Below are positions 55,418 to 64,000 of a stretch of DNA of 64,000 nucleotides, piece after piece. Under the pieces are notes generated by a model. It saw nothing but the letters and a program-made list of their open reading frames with translations. It had not been told where the DNA came from and did not search any database. The stretch is taken from positions 9,833 to 73,832 of the forward strand of contig CALOBA010000085.1 in assembly GCA_942491465.1 (NCBI GenBank), given 5' to 3'. This stretch comes from CALOBA01 sp942491465. Lineage in GTDB: Bacteria > Pseudomonadota > Gammaproteobacteria > Chromatiales > Chromatiaceae. A program made the translations under genes and the position numbers. The stretch's first letter is position 1. Each line of letters opens with the position of its first letter.

Positions 55418-56563
55418 ATGGACGACATCCGCTACCAGGCCTTCATCAGCTACGCCCGCGACAACAACCTGGCCAGCAGCCTGCCCGGCCCCGACGGCAG
55501 CTGCCGCGGCTGGGTGCAGGTGCTCCACGATGAACTCACCCGCGCCCTGATCGGCAACCTGTCCCGGCGGCTGCGCCGAAACCAGCGCGACGGCCTGCTG
55601 TGGATCGACTACGAGCAGCTGCGCGGCGGCGAGCAGCTGGCCCCCGAGATCGCCGCCAAGCTCCAGGCCTCGCGGCTGTTCGTGCCGGTGCTGTCGCCGG
55701 CCTGGTTCGACTCCGACTGGTGCCTGCGCGAGCTGGAGCTGTTCGTCGAGGCCCAGGGCGACGGCCCCAACCGCCTGTTCCCGGTCTGGCACAGCCCGGT
55801 GGACGAGGCCATGCTCGACGGCGACCGCGCCCGCGCCGCCCATCGCCGGCTGCGCGCGGTCACCGACTTCCGCTTCTGGGCCGCCGACGCCGAGCACCAG
55901 CCCTGCACCCTCTGGGACCCGATCCCCGACCCCACCGAGCGCCAATACCTGCAGGTGCTCAAGCGCCTGGCCCGGCAGATGAGCGCCCGCATCGCCGAGA
56001 TCGCCGCCGGCGAGGGCGAGGTCGTGATCGACGACAACGACCCGCTGGAGCCGCCGAGCGCCGCCGCCCCCGCCGGCCCCGAGCCCGCCGCCGACGACCC
56101 CGCGCCCGCCCCCCTCGCCGGCCGCCACCTGGTGCTGGTCAACGGCGGCATCGACGACGCCGAGCCGATCCTGGCCCTGGCCGAGCACCTGCGCCAATCC
56201 CACCCCGGCCTCGGCACCGCCGTGCCGCTGCACACCCAGCCCCAGCTCGCGCGCGACTGCAAACCCTCGGCGCTGCGCCGCGACCTGCGCACCAAGCTCG
56301 AGCGCAGCACCGCGGTGCTGTTCTTCTACCGCCAGGGCCCGCCGGACCAGCTCGACCAGCAGATCGACGCCTGCACCCAGGCCGCCGTCGAGCCCCGCGA
56401 CGACGGCTCGACGCTGACCCTCGATCTGTGCCACTGCGGCGACCAGCCGCTGATGTACGTGCCGCCGGAGCTTGCCGTGCACCGCAGCGACGACCAGGCC
56501 CACTGCGGCGAGCACTTCATCGACCTGCTGCGTGCGCGCGCCACCGCGCCAAAGCAGCCATGA
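55418..56563 (+). CDS. TIR-domain protein with a second C-terminal domain
   Basis: 381 residues. TIR domain at about 1-155: YQAFISYARDN start, GLLWIDYEQLRGGEQ, ASRLFVPVLSPAWFDS and DWCLRELELF, where the Glu of WCLREL (residue 105) is at the place of the NADase catalytic Glu. A Pro/Ala linker (about 210-240) leads to a second domain (RHLVLVNGG to the end) with TAVLFFYRQGPPDQLDQQID, similar to the regulatory parts seen in other TIR-STAND loci but not firmly identified. I start at ATG 55418; the frame is open to 55,328. Its stop overlaps the start of the STAND gene (ATGA), so they are translated together. Likely an NAD-cleaving or signalling effector controlled by the STAND protein. Confidence 0.85.
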   Translation: MDDIRYQAFISYARDNNLASSLPGPDGSCRGWVQVLHDELTRALIGNLSRRLRRNQRDGLLWIDYEQLRGGEQLAPEIAAKLQASRLFVPVLSPAWFDSDWCLRELELFVEAQGDGPNRLFPVWHSPVDEAMLDGDRARAAHRRLRAVTDFRFWAADAEHQPCTLWDPIPDPTERQYLQVLKRLARQMSARIAEIAAGEGEVVIDDNDPLEPPSAAAPAGPEPAADDPAPAPLAGRHLVLVNGGIDDAEPILALAEHLRQSHPGLGTAVPLHTQPQLARDCKPSALRRDLRTKLERSTAVLFFYRQGPPDQLDQQIDACTQAAVEPRDDGSTLTLDLCHCGDQPLMYVPPELAVHRSDDQAHCGEHFIDLLRARATAPKQP

Positions 56564-59500
56564 GCGCCCGCCGGGACCCCAACCAGCGCCCCTACCCCGG
56601 CCTGCGCGCCTTCGGCCGCGACGAGGCCGAGCTGTTCTTCGGCCGCGACGAGCAGGTGGACGCCCTGCTCGACCGCCTCGCCGAGTCCCGCTTCCTGGCC
56701 GTGCTCGGCACCTCCGGCTCCGGCAAGTCGTCGCTGGTGCGCGCCGGCCTGCTGCCGGCCCTGGGCAGCCTGCTGCGCGCGCCGGCGGGCGACGGCCCCT
56801 GGCCCGGCACGCGCTGGTCGATCGCCGAGCTGTGTCCCGGCGAGCAGCCCTTCCCGCGCCTGGCCCAAGCCTTGCTTGAGCACACCGCCTGGGGCCGCAC
56901 CCGGCTCGCCGCGCGCTACCCCGGCCCCGCCGGCACCGCCGCGCTGGCCGCCGATCTGCGCCGCGGCGGCCAGGCCCTGGGCTGGCTGCTCGGCATCGCG
57001 CCGCTGCCCCCCGGCGAGCGGCTGCTGATCCTCATCGACCAGTTCGAGGAGCTGTTCCGCTACCACGCGCGCGAATCCAACGACGCCGCCGCCTTCGTCG
57101 CCCTGCTGCTCGGCGCCGTCGCCCACCCGGACTGCCACTGCGTCATCACCCTGCGCTCGGAGTTCCTCGGCGCCTGCGCCCGCTTCCCCGACCTGCCCGA
57201 GGCCATCAACGCCGGCCTGTACCTGACCCCGCGGCTGCGCCCGGTGGAGCTGGCCGACGCCATCGCCAAGCCGCCGCGGCTGCCGCGCTTCAACGCCCTG
57301 GTCCACCGCGACCTGATCCGCGCCCTGCTCGACGACGCCAACCACCAGCAAGACCGCCTGCCGCTGCTCCAGCACCTGCTGATGCGCCTCTGGGACCTTG
57401 CCGCCCCCGCCGCCGACGGCCGCCGCCGGCTCGCCCGCCACCACCTCGACGCCCTCGGCGGCCTCCGCGCCGCGCTCGACGCCCATGCCGAGGAGGCCTA
57501 CGCCGACCTCGCCCCCGACCCGACCCGCGCGCCCGACGCCCCGCCGACCCCGGCCCAGCGCACCGCCGAGCAGCTCTTCCGCGCCCTCACCGAGCCCGGC
57601 GCCGGCGGCGAGCCGGTGCGCCGCCCGGTCAGCGTCGGCGCCGCCGCCGCGGCCGCCGGCGTCGACATCCCGGCGCTGCTCGCCGCCGCCGCCCCGTTCC
57701 GCGCCCCCGGCCGCAGCTTCCTGCTGCCGCCGCCGAACCCCGACGGCACCCCGCTGGCCGCCGACGCCCTGCTCGACATCACCCACGAGGCCCTGATCCG
57801 CCAATGGCGCCGGCTGCGCCAATGGACCGACGCCGAGGCCCGAGACGCCGAGCTCTACCAACGCCTCGACGGCGCCGCCCGCCGCCGCGCCGCCGGCCAG
57901 GGCATGCTCTGGACCGACCCCGACCTGCAGCAGGCCCTCGACTGGCGCGCGCGCCGCGCCCCCAGCGCCGCCTGGGCGCACCGCTACGGCGGCGCATTCC
58001 ACCAGGCCATGGCCTTCCTCGACGAGAGCCGCGACGCCCGCGAGGCCCGGCGCGCCGAGCAGGCCGCCCAGCGCCGCCGGGCGCTGCGCCGGGCCTGGTC
58101 CATCGCCGGCGCCGCGCTCACCGGCCTGGCCATCACCCTGGCCCTGGCCGGCTGGGCCTGGGTCGAGCGCCAGCATGCCCTCGCGGCCCAGGCCCAGGCC
58201 CGCCAGCACGCCGAGCGGGCCGAGCAGCACAACAGGGGATCGCCGAGCGCCAGAAGGCCCTGGCCCTGCGCGAGACCGAGCGCGCCCGCAACCTGGCCGG
58301 CGTCGCCGACGCCGAGCGCCGCAAGGCGGAGCGAGCCGAGCGCCAACGCACCGCGCGGCTGTTCGAGTCCAGCCTCACCCACGCCGCCCTGCTCGCCGAC
58401 GGCGACGACTACGCCCGCGCCTGGCGCGTGCTCGGCACCACCGTCGAGCTGGACGCCCAGATCGCCGCCGAGCGCCGCCACGCCCGCAACCTGCTCGCCG
58501 GCTACGTGGACCAGCGCCGCGGCATCGCCGACCGGGTCTACCGCGGCGCCGATGCGGCGCTGATCGACCTGGCCCTGAGCCCGGACGGCCGCTGGCTGGT
58601 GGCCGCCGGCGAGCGCGGCACGCTGGCCGTGTTCGACGCCGCCAACGGCGAGCTGGTGCAGCGGCTGGCGGGGCACGACCCGGCGGCGGGCTCCACCGGC
58701 TCGGTCCGGGCCCTGCGCTTCACCGCCGACGGCAGCCGCCTCTACAGCGCCGGGGACGACCGCCAGATCCGCCGCTGGTCGGTGCCGGACTGGCGGCCCG
58801 TCGATGCCTGGCAGGCCCCGGCAGCGGTCTGGTCCATCGCGCTGAGCCCGGACGAGGACCGGCTCGCCAGTGCCGGCGAGGACGACGCGATCAGCATCTG
58901 GTCCACCGCCGACGGCAGCCTGGAGCGCAGGCTGAGCGGCGAGAGCAGCTCCATCGCCGACGGCAGCGCCCTGGCCTTCCTGCCGGACGGGCGGCTGGTC
59001 GCCGGCGGCTACAACGGCAGCGTGGGCATCTGGACCCTGGACGACGGCAGCGAGCGGGTCTTGCCGCGGGTGCATACCGATCAGGTCAACGCCGTCGCCG
59101 TCAGCCCGGACGGCCGCCATATCGCCACCGGCGGCGGCGACCGCAGCATCATCCTCTGGGACGCGGACGACGGCCGACCGCTGCGGCGGCTGCGCGGCCA
59201 CGAGAACACGAATCCTCGGCCTCGCCTTCGACCCCAGCGGCCGCCAACTGCTCTCCGCCAGCTACGACAACAGCATGCGCCTCTGGGACCTGGCCAGCGG
59301 CGTCGCGCTGCGCGTCTACCAGGGCCACGAGGCCGGGCTCTGGTCCGTGCTCGCCGCCACCGGCCCCGCCGGCCCGGTCGCCTACACCGCCGCCAACGAC
59401 GGCACCCTGCGCCGCTGGCCGCTGGGGCTGCCGGGGCAATGGGTCTGGCAGTTGCCCGGGCGCGAGCCCGCCGCCGCGCTGGTCCTGCCCGAGCAGCGGC

Positions 59501-60642
59501 TGCTGCTGCTCGGCCTGGCCGACGGCGCCATCGAGGCCCTGCCGCTGCCCGAGCCCGCCGCCGCCCCCGAGCCGACCCCGAGCGACCCCGACGCCCGGCC
59601 CAGGCCCGCCCCCGACCCCGATCAAGCAACCCTCGCCGCCGCCCCGTCCGATCCGAGGGCCGCACCGCCACCGCTGTTCCGGCTCGACGAGGCCCATGAT
59701 GCGATGGTCCTGCGCTTCGCCATCTCCCCGACCGACGCCACCATCGCCACCGCCGGCCACGACCATACCGCCCGCCTCTGGCGCCTCGCCCCCGGCGACG
59801 ACGGCCCGCTGCTGACGCCGCTGCACCGCCTCGACCAGCACTCAGACTCGGTCCACGCCGTCGCCTTCTCCGCCGACGGTCGCACCCTCGCCACCGCCGG
59901 CTACGACGGCCAGGTCGGGCTATTCGATGTCGCCACCGGCGACGGGGCGCTGACCCGGGTCGCCGAGCACGGCAGGATCGCATCCGCCGCCTTCACCCCC
60001 GACGGCACCGCGCTGCTGAGCGCCCACTATGAAGAGCGCCAGCTCCAGCTATGGCAGCGCAACGGCCTCGCGCTGACCGACCCCCGCACCATCGCCCGCC
60101 TCAGCGACTGGCCGCTCTGGGCCGCGCTGAGCCCGGACGGCCGGCAGGTCGCCGCCGTCGGTCGCGAGCTGGTGGTCTCGGTCTACCCCCTCCCCGCCGC
60201 CGCGACCCCGACCGCCCCAGCCGGCACAGACCCGCGCCCCGGCGCCGACCCGACCCCGCTGCGGCTGATCGGTCACGAGCAGACGGTCTTCCGCGCCCTG
60301 TTCCTGCCCGACGGCCGCCAGCTCGCCACCGCCAGCGCCGACATGACCCTGCGCCTCTGGGACCTCGGCGCCGCACCGCCCGGCGCCGACCCCGCCGCCC
60401 CCGCCCCGGCCAGCGCCGACGCCGCGCCGAGCCCCGCCGCCGGCCAGCCCCTGTTCACACTGCCGCTGCCGACCACCTTCAAGGGCCCAAGCCCCCTCTG
60501 GGACGCCGACCTGCGCTGCACCGCCGCCCACTGCTGGATCGCCGTCCCGCTGACCATCGGCCGCGTCGCCCTCTACCGCCTCCCCTACGCCGACCCGCCC
60601 CCAACCCTCGGCCAACCCCAGCCCCAGCCCCCGTCCCCGTAG
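56560..60642 (+). CDS. nSTAND ATPase with transmembrane helix and WD40 repeats (two frame breaks)
   Basis: About 1,360 codons. The nSTAND1 NTPase begins NPYPGLRAF-like (RPYPGLRAFGRDEAELFFGR). Walker A is GTSGSGKSS at residues 50-58 and Walker B is LLILIDQFEELF near 154; ITLRSEF and LPLLQHLLMRLW follow. A helix (AWSIAGAALTGLAITLALAG, about 513-535) and a coiled coil lead to WD40 repeats from about residue 665 to the end, with repeated SPDGR and WD-type ends (ILWDADDG, RLWDLASG, RLWRLAPG, RLWDLG). The frame is broken near 58,232, where AACAGGGG should restore QGIAERQKAL, and again near 59,207, where one extra A in ACGAATCC breaks NTILGLAF. The second restores the first frame. STAND proteins sense a trigger through the repeats, oligomerise with ATP and switch on a partner. 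Confidence 0.85.
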
Positions 60643-60644
60643 TC

Positions 60645-60752
60645 GGGTTGAGGCACGAAACCCAGCGACGGCGAAAGCTGGGGTTTGTTGCCTACCCCGT
60701 CTGCCGTGCTCAAGCTGTTCCGTCGCCGCTGCTGGGTTTCGTGCCTCAACCC
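60645..60752. repeat. Perfect 22-bp inverted repeat right after the STAND gene
   Basis: Arms at 60,645-60,666 and 60,731-60,752 (GAGGCACGAAACCCAGC core) are exact reverse complements, with a smaller nested GCTGGG hairpin between. A single arm occurs after the VPLPA-CTERM gene at 23,945. Placement just past stops suggests a transcription-ending or mRNA-stabilising role. Confidence 0.75.
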
Positions 60753-60842
60753 CGCCTACGCGCTGAACCACATGGGAGGGTGGATAGGCGCAGCGCATCC
60801 ACCGACGGCGATTGCTGAACTACGCAATACGCGAAACACACG

Positions 60843-61003
60843 AAATGATCCGTGTCGGCCTGGAGGGCGACACGCCCGGGTCGACACGCCCTCGCCGACG
60901 CTCCCGCAGTGGACGCAGGAGCCGGGGCTCCCGGGAGGGTCGCCCTCTAGGGCGACACGGATTCGCGGACGGCGAACGGTATCGGGACTTTCGCACTGAT
61001 GCA
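60843..61003. repeat. GTGTCGGCCTGGAGG-type intergenic repeat
   Basis: Shares GATCCGTGTCGGCCTGG, CTCCCGGGAGGGTCGCCCT and TTCGCGGACGGCGAACGGTA with the copy at 34,605-34,850, in the same order and at similar spacing. Non-coding; just upstream of trmO. Confidence 0.75.
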
Positions 61004-61118
61004 TGAGGTAAGACGTTCCTTACGACAACGACAACAGCATCGATCTGTCTTGGGCGCATTGCCATAAACTGGCAAGGCCCTGCCCTGCCCTGCCCTCCCT
61101 GCGAACCGAAACGCAACC

Positions 61119-61829
61119 ATGCCCTACCCCTTCGAGCCCATCGGCATCGTCCGCTCCCCGTTCACCGACAAGTTCGGCATCCCGCGCCAGCCGGGGCTGG
61201 TGGATGCCGCCGAGGGGCGGCTGCGGCTGCTGCCGCCCTATGATCGCGACGAGGCCTTCGCCGGGCTGGAGGGCTTTACGCACGTCTGGCTGGTGTTTGT
61301 GTTCCATGACGACTGCCTGGATGCGCCCTGGCGGCCGATGGTGCGTCCGCCGCGGCTCGGTGGACGGGGCAAGGTCGGGGTGTTTGCCAGTCGGGCGCCC
61401 TATCGGCCGAATCCCATCGGCCTCTCGGCGGTGCGCCAGCATGGGCTGTGTCGGGATCGCGACGGGCTGGCGCTGCGGCTGTCCGGCATCGATCTGCTCG
61501 ACGGGACGCCGGTGCTGGACGTGAAGCCCTACGTGCCCTATGCGGATCGTATCGATGGGGCCAGTGGCGGCTTTGCGATGGCGCCGCCGGACCTGGCGGC
61601 GGTGCGCTTCAGCCCGGCCGCGGAGGAGGAGATCGTCGCCGCAGACCCGTCCGGGGCGCTGCGGCTGCGGCGGCTGATCGAGCAGGTGATCGCGCAGGAT
61701 CCGCGCCCGGGGTATATGGACCGCTACCCCGAGCGGCGCCGCTTCGGACTGCGGCTGCATGATCTGGACGTGAGCTGGGAGCTGGACGGCGACGGGTTCC
61801 TGGTCACCGCCGTCCGCCCGATGACGTGA
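61119..61829 (+). CDS. trmO: tRNA (N6-threonylcarbamoyladenosine-37) N6-methyltransferase
   Basis: 236 residues. TrmO/TsaA beta-barrel SAM enzyme: FEPIGIVRSPFTDKFGIPRQ, FTHVWLVFVFH, GRGKVGVFASRAPYRPNPIG and SGIDLLDGTPVLDVKPYVPY are all present. It methylates t6A37 of threonine tRNA. A C-terminal extension (PERRRFGLRLHDLDVSWELD) is the normal second domain. It is intact, and is probably a housekeeping neighbour rather than part of the TIR/STAND module. Confidence 0.93.
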   Translation: MPYPFEPIGIVRSPFTDKFGIPRQPGLVDAAEGRLRLLPPYDRDEAFAGLEGFTHVWLVFVFHDDCLDAPWRPMVRPPRLGGRGKVGVFASRAPYRPNPIGLSAVRQHGLCRDRDGLALRLSGIDLLDGTPVLDVKPYVPYADRIDGASGGFAMAPPDLAAVRFSPAAEEEIVAADPSGALRLRRLIEQVIAQDPRPGYMDRYPERRRFGLRLHDLDVSWELDGDGFLVTAVRPMT

Positions 61830-61833
61830 GGCG

Positions 61834-63705
61834 CTAGTAGCCGCTGAGGTCCGACTCCCGGAACGGCGTCGTCGGCGCCCTGCCGAGCATGACCTTGAGG
61901 GCCTGGTTCATGGTGACCAGGTCGTTGTCGAAGCCGCCGTGGTCGGGGCTGCGGGTCTTGTCCGGATCATCGTTGGTGTTCCAGGATTCGACGCCGGTCT
62001 GGTCGGCCTGCCGCCAGTCCTTCTCCAGCCCCATGATCGGTACCACCCGGCGCCTGTCCTGATAGGCGCGCGAGACCAGGTAGAGGATCGACTTGCCGTA
62101 GGGACCGACGCTGTCGTCGCGCTCGCGCGCCTCATCCAGATAGTAGTGGACCATGCGCCGGACCCGACCACTGACCAAGGCCGGATGCAGGTGCGTGTCG
62201 TACAGGTCCAGGGTGCAGGCGGGTCCGAACAGTTGCAGCGTGTCGATCTCCGGTCCGTCGAACCGGCGCCAGCGCCGCAGCAGGTGGCCCACCCAGATGG
62301 CGCCGGCGCTGTGGCCGATGAGGTGCAGCCGCGGTCGCTGCGCCTCGGGCAGGGCCTGGAGTTCCTCGGCGAGGATCGCCAAGGACTGGCTGCCGGCCTG
62401 GCCGACGCGGCGGAAGGCCTCTTGGGCGTCGCTGATCATCTCGCTCCACAGGGCATGGCCGATGCCGCGGGTGAGGCGTTCGATCAGGTTGTCCTTCCAG
62501 TCGCCGAAGCCGCCGGCGCGGGCGCTGGCGAAGCGGTCCTTGCCGAGCACGATGTCGCGGAGTTCGGCCCAGACGCCGGTCTCCCAGAGGAAGTGGATCG
62601 GGTAGACCCGGTTGCCCAGATAGACGTCGCGCCAGCGCTCGACGCGGGTCGCGGACGCCTTGAGGTCGTTCAGGCCGCCGTGGGCGTAGAGCAGCAGGTG
62701 GCCCGGGGCGTCGGCGCCGTCGCCGGCCATCTGGTTGACGGCCCGGCCGAGCAACGCGCGGGTGTCGGCGAGGGACGACGGATAGTCGCCCTGGGGATCG
62801 AATTGGCCGTCGTCGATATGGATGTAGTAGTCGGCGATGTCGGCCTGGCGCGGGGCGCGGTGCACGCGATCGGCACCGCCGGGGGTTTGGATCACCGAGC
62901 CGCTGTAGAGGGCCAGCGGCGAGCTGACCGCCAGACCGGGCTGCGCGACCCAGGCGTCCCAGAAGTTTCGCTCGCAATCGGCATAGGTCCAGATGGCAAG
63001 GCCGGGCAGCCGTTGGGCGCTGCCGTCGATCTCAAGCTCCAGCCCGCCCCAGCCCTCGCCCCAGGAGTTCTGCACGATAAAGCCGAGGGCGTTGTAGCCG
63101 AGCAGGCAGAAGGCGTGGCCGCCGTTTTCCAGCACCTCCGGGTGGTAGGGGATCAGGCCATTGTCGACCTGATTCCAGCCGTCGTGGACGGCGGCGGTGA
63201 CGAACAGCGCACCGGTCTCGGACAGGGCCGCGTGCAGGTCGACGCGGCTCGGCAGCACACGATAGTAGGCGCCGAGGGGGTGGCGCAGGGCCGCCTCGCG
63301 GACCTCGGGCGTGACGATGCCCGGCTGCTCGACGCGATAGGGCCAGGTCGATTCCGGGCAGACGCCGTTCTTGTACCAGCCCTTCATGGCGCCGCGGGCG
63401 CTGGAGCCGGCGTAGGCCTCGCCGGGCCAGCGGTCGTGACGCTTGGCCATCTCGTAGAGCATGCGGGTGCTGACCGGCTCGTCGCGCCCCTGGCCTTGGT
63501 TCAGATAGTCGATCATGGCCGCCAGGGCGAAGCCGGTGCAGGCGCCCTCGGCGCCCTGATCGCGCAGACGGATGCGCCCAGGCACCGGCAGCCGTTGCGG
63601 CGGCAGGGCTTGCAGCGTCGGTTGATAGACGCGATCGCGCAGGTCGATCGAGTCGCGGCGGGTGTCGAGCAGACGTCCAGCGAGGCGGGCAGCGGTATCC
63701 GGCAT
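61834..63705 (-). CDS. Papain-type cysteine protease fused to an alpha/beta hydrolase
   Basis: 623 residues, no signal peptide. The first domain (about 35-225) is a C1 peptidase with a full catalytic set: Gln50 and Cys56 in RDQGAEGACTGFALA, His197 in ENGGHAFCLLGY, Asn213 in IVQNSWGEGWGG. After a linker the second domain (about 330-560) is an alpha/beta hydrolase: LLLYAHGGLND forms an oxyanion-type loop and LHLIGHSAGAIW carries Ser466. Start ATG 63705 has GGAG nine bases upstream. It converges on trmO with a 4-base gap. Two active hydrolases in one cytoplasmic protein is unusual and suggests an effector that cuts proteins and lipids or esters. Whether it belongs with the TIR/STAND pair is inference from position. 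Confidence 0.8.
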   Translation of the reverse strand: MPDTAARLAGRLLDTRRDSIDLRDRVYQPTLQALPPQRLPVPGRIRLRDQGAEGACTGFALAAMIDYLNQGQGRDEPVSTRMLYEMAKRHDRWPGEAYAGSSARGAMKGWYKNGVCPESTWPYRVEQPGIVTPEVREAALRHPLGAYYRVLPSRVDLHAALSETGALFVTAAVHDGWNQVDNGLIPYHPEVLENGGHAFCLLGYNALGFIVQNSWGEGWGGLELEIDGSAQRLPGLAIWTYADCERNFWDAWVAQPGLAVSSPLALYSGSVIQTPGGADRVHRAPRQADIADYYIHIDDGQFDPQGDYPSSLADTRALLGRAVNQMAGDGADAPGHLLLYAHGGLNDLKASATRVERWRDVYLGNRVYPIHFLWETGVWAELRDIVLGKDRFASARAGGFGDWKDNLIERLTRGIGHALWSEMISDAQEAFRRVGQAGSQSLAILAEELQALPEAQRPRLHLIGHSAGAIWVGHLLRRWRRFDGPEIDTLQLFGPACTLDLYDTHLHPALVSGRVRRMVHYYLDEARERDDSVGPYGKSILYLVSRAYQDRRRVVPIMGLEKDWRQADQTGVESWNTNDDPDKTRSPDHGGFDNDLVTMNQALKVMLGRAPTTPFRESDLSGY

Positions 63706-63817
63706 GGCGCGGTCTCCAGGGCGGGTGGGCGATGCAGCTAACCCAGGTGGGGGGAATCGGTCTTCCACCCTGGTGGTATAGCACAAGCCGCCCGCGGGGT
63801 CGCTCCAACGCCCGTAA

Positions 63818-64000
<183 letters not shown>

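Noticed and set aside
56326..58230. 634-codon minus-strand open frame
   Set aside because: Antisense to the nSTAND gene; nearly pure Gly/Ala/Val/Glu composition typical of GC-rich shadows.
61939..63741. 600-codon plus-strand open frame
   Set aside because: Antisense shadow of the C1 peptidase-hydrolase gene.

Overview
The window reads as two unrelated pieces of DNA. Bases 1 to about 11,310 are a moderate-GC segment: a PriA-like gene and an OmpA-type envelope gene on the minus strand, then a plus-strand complex I operon (nuoA-B-C-D-G-I-J-K). Protein style and a nuo block without nuoE/F (and with nuoH missing between G and I) suggest a Nitrospira-like bacterium; this is inference. The segment carries about fifteen small frame breaks in otherwise well conserved genes, which looks like uncorrected sequence error. 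Within about 30 bases after nuoK the sequence changes to very GC-rich DNA of a different character, so a chimeric contig join near 11,310-11,340 is the simplest reading.

From 11.3 kb on, the DNA looks like a high-GC gammaproteobacterium, most likely a purple sulfur bacterium (Chromatiaceae-like). Support comes from the phaB/phaP pair, a B-type succinate dehydrogenase, a VPLPA-CTERM protein, very GC-rich genes and many TTGTCG hexanucleotide tracts. Layout: a methyltransferase; a signalling block (decayed sensor remnant, a CHASE-PAS-GGDEF-EAL-CZB protein, and a membrane-anchored binding protein next to a histidine kinase); a VPLPA-CTERM protein; a cyclic-nucleotide-regulated MscS channel; an SEC-C protein; sdhCAB; modD; phaB and phaP with a direct-repeat operator; and purL.

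From 39.3 to 52.9 kb lies a surface-polysaccharide region: three sulfotransferases, two methyltransferases, an acyltransferase killed by a stop codon, a Wzx-like flippase, two GT4 glycosyltransferases and half of a pyruvyl transferase that ends in a poly-G tract. An IS1380-family transposase sits inside it. The last five genes form a tight minus-strand operon with ATGA overlaps.

From 53 to 64 kb the accessory content is densest: an M48 peptidase remnant, two YbjQ-fold proteins, a Rpn/DUF4351 gene split by a 99-bp MITE, and then the most interesting locus. There a TIR-domain protein is translationally coupled to a membrane-spanning nSTAND ATPase with WD40 repeats, followed by trmO and a convergent protein joining a papain-type cysteine protease to an alpha/beta hydrolase with a GHSAG nucleophile. 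This resembles a TIR/STAND conflict (defence or cell-death) module with a possible proteolytic/esterase partner. The STAND gene carries two frame breaks, so its activity is uncertain.

Several small repeat families run through the second part. They are a 99-bp MITE with 3-bp target duplications, a 155-bp element bounded by CTAGTGC/GCACTAG, a palindrome placed after genes, a long GC-rich intergenic repeat, and hexanucleotide tracts.
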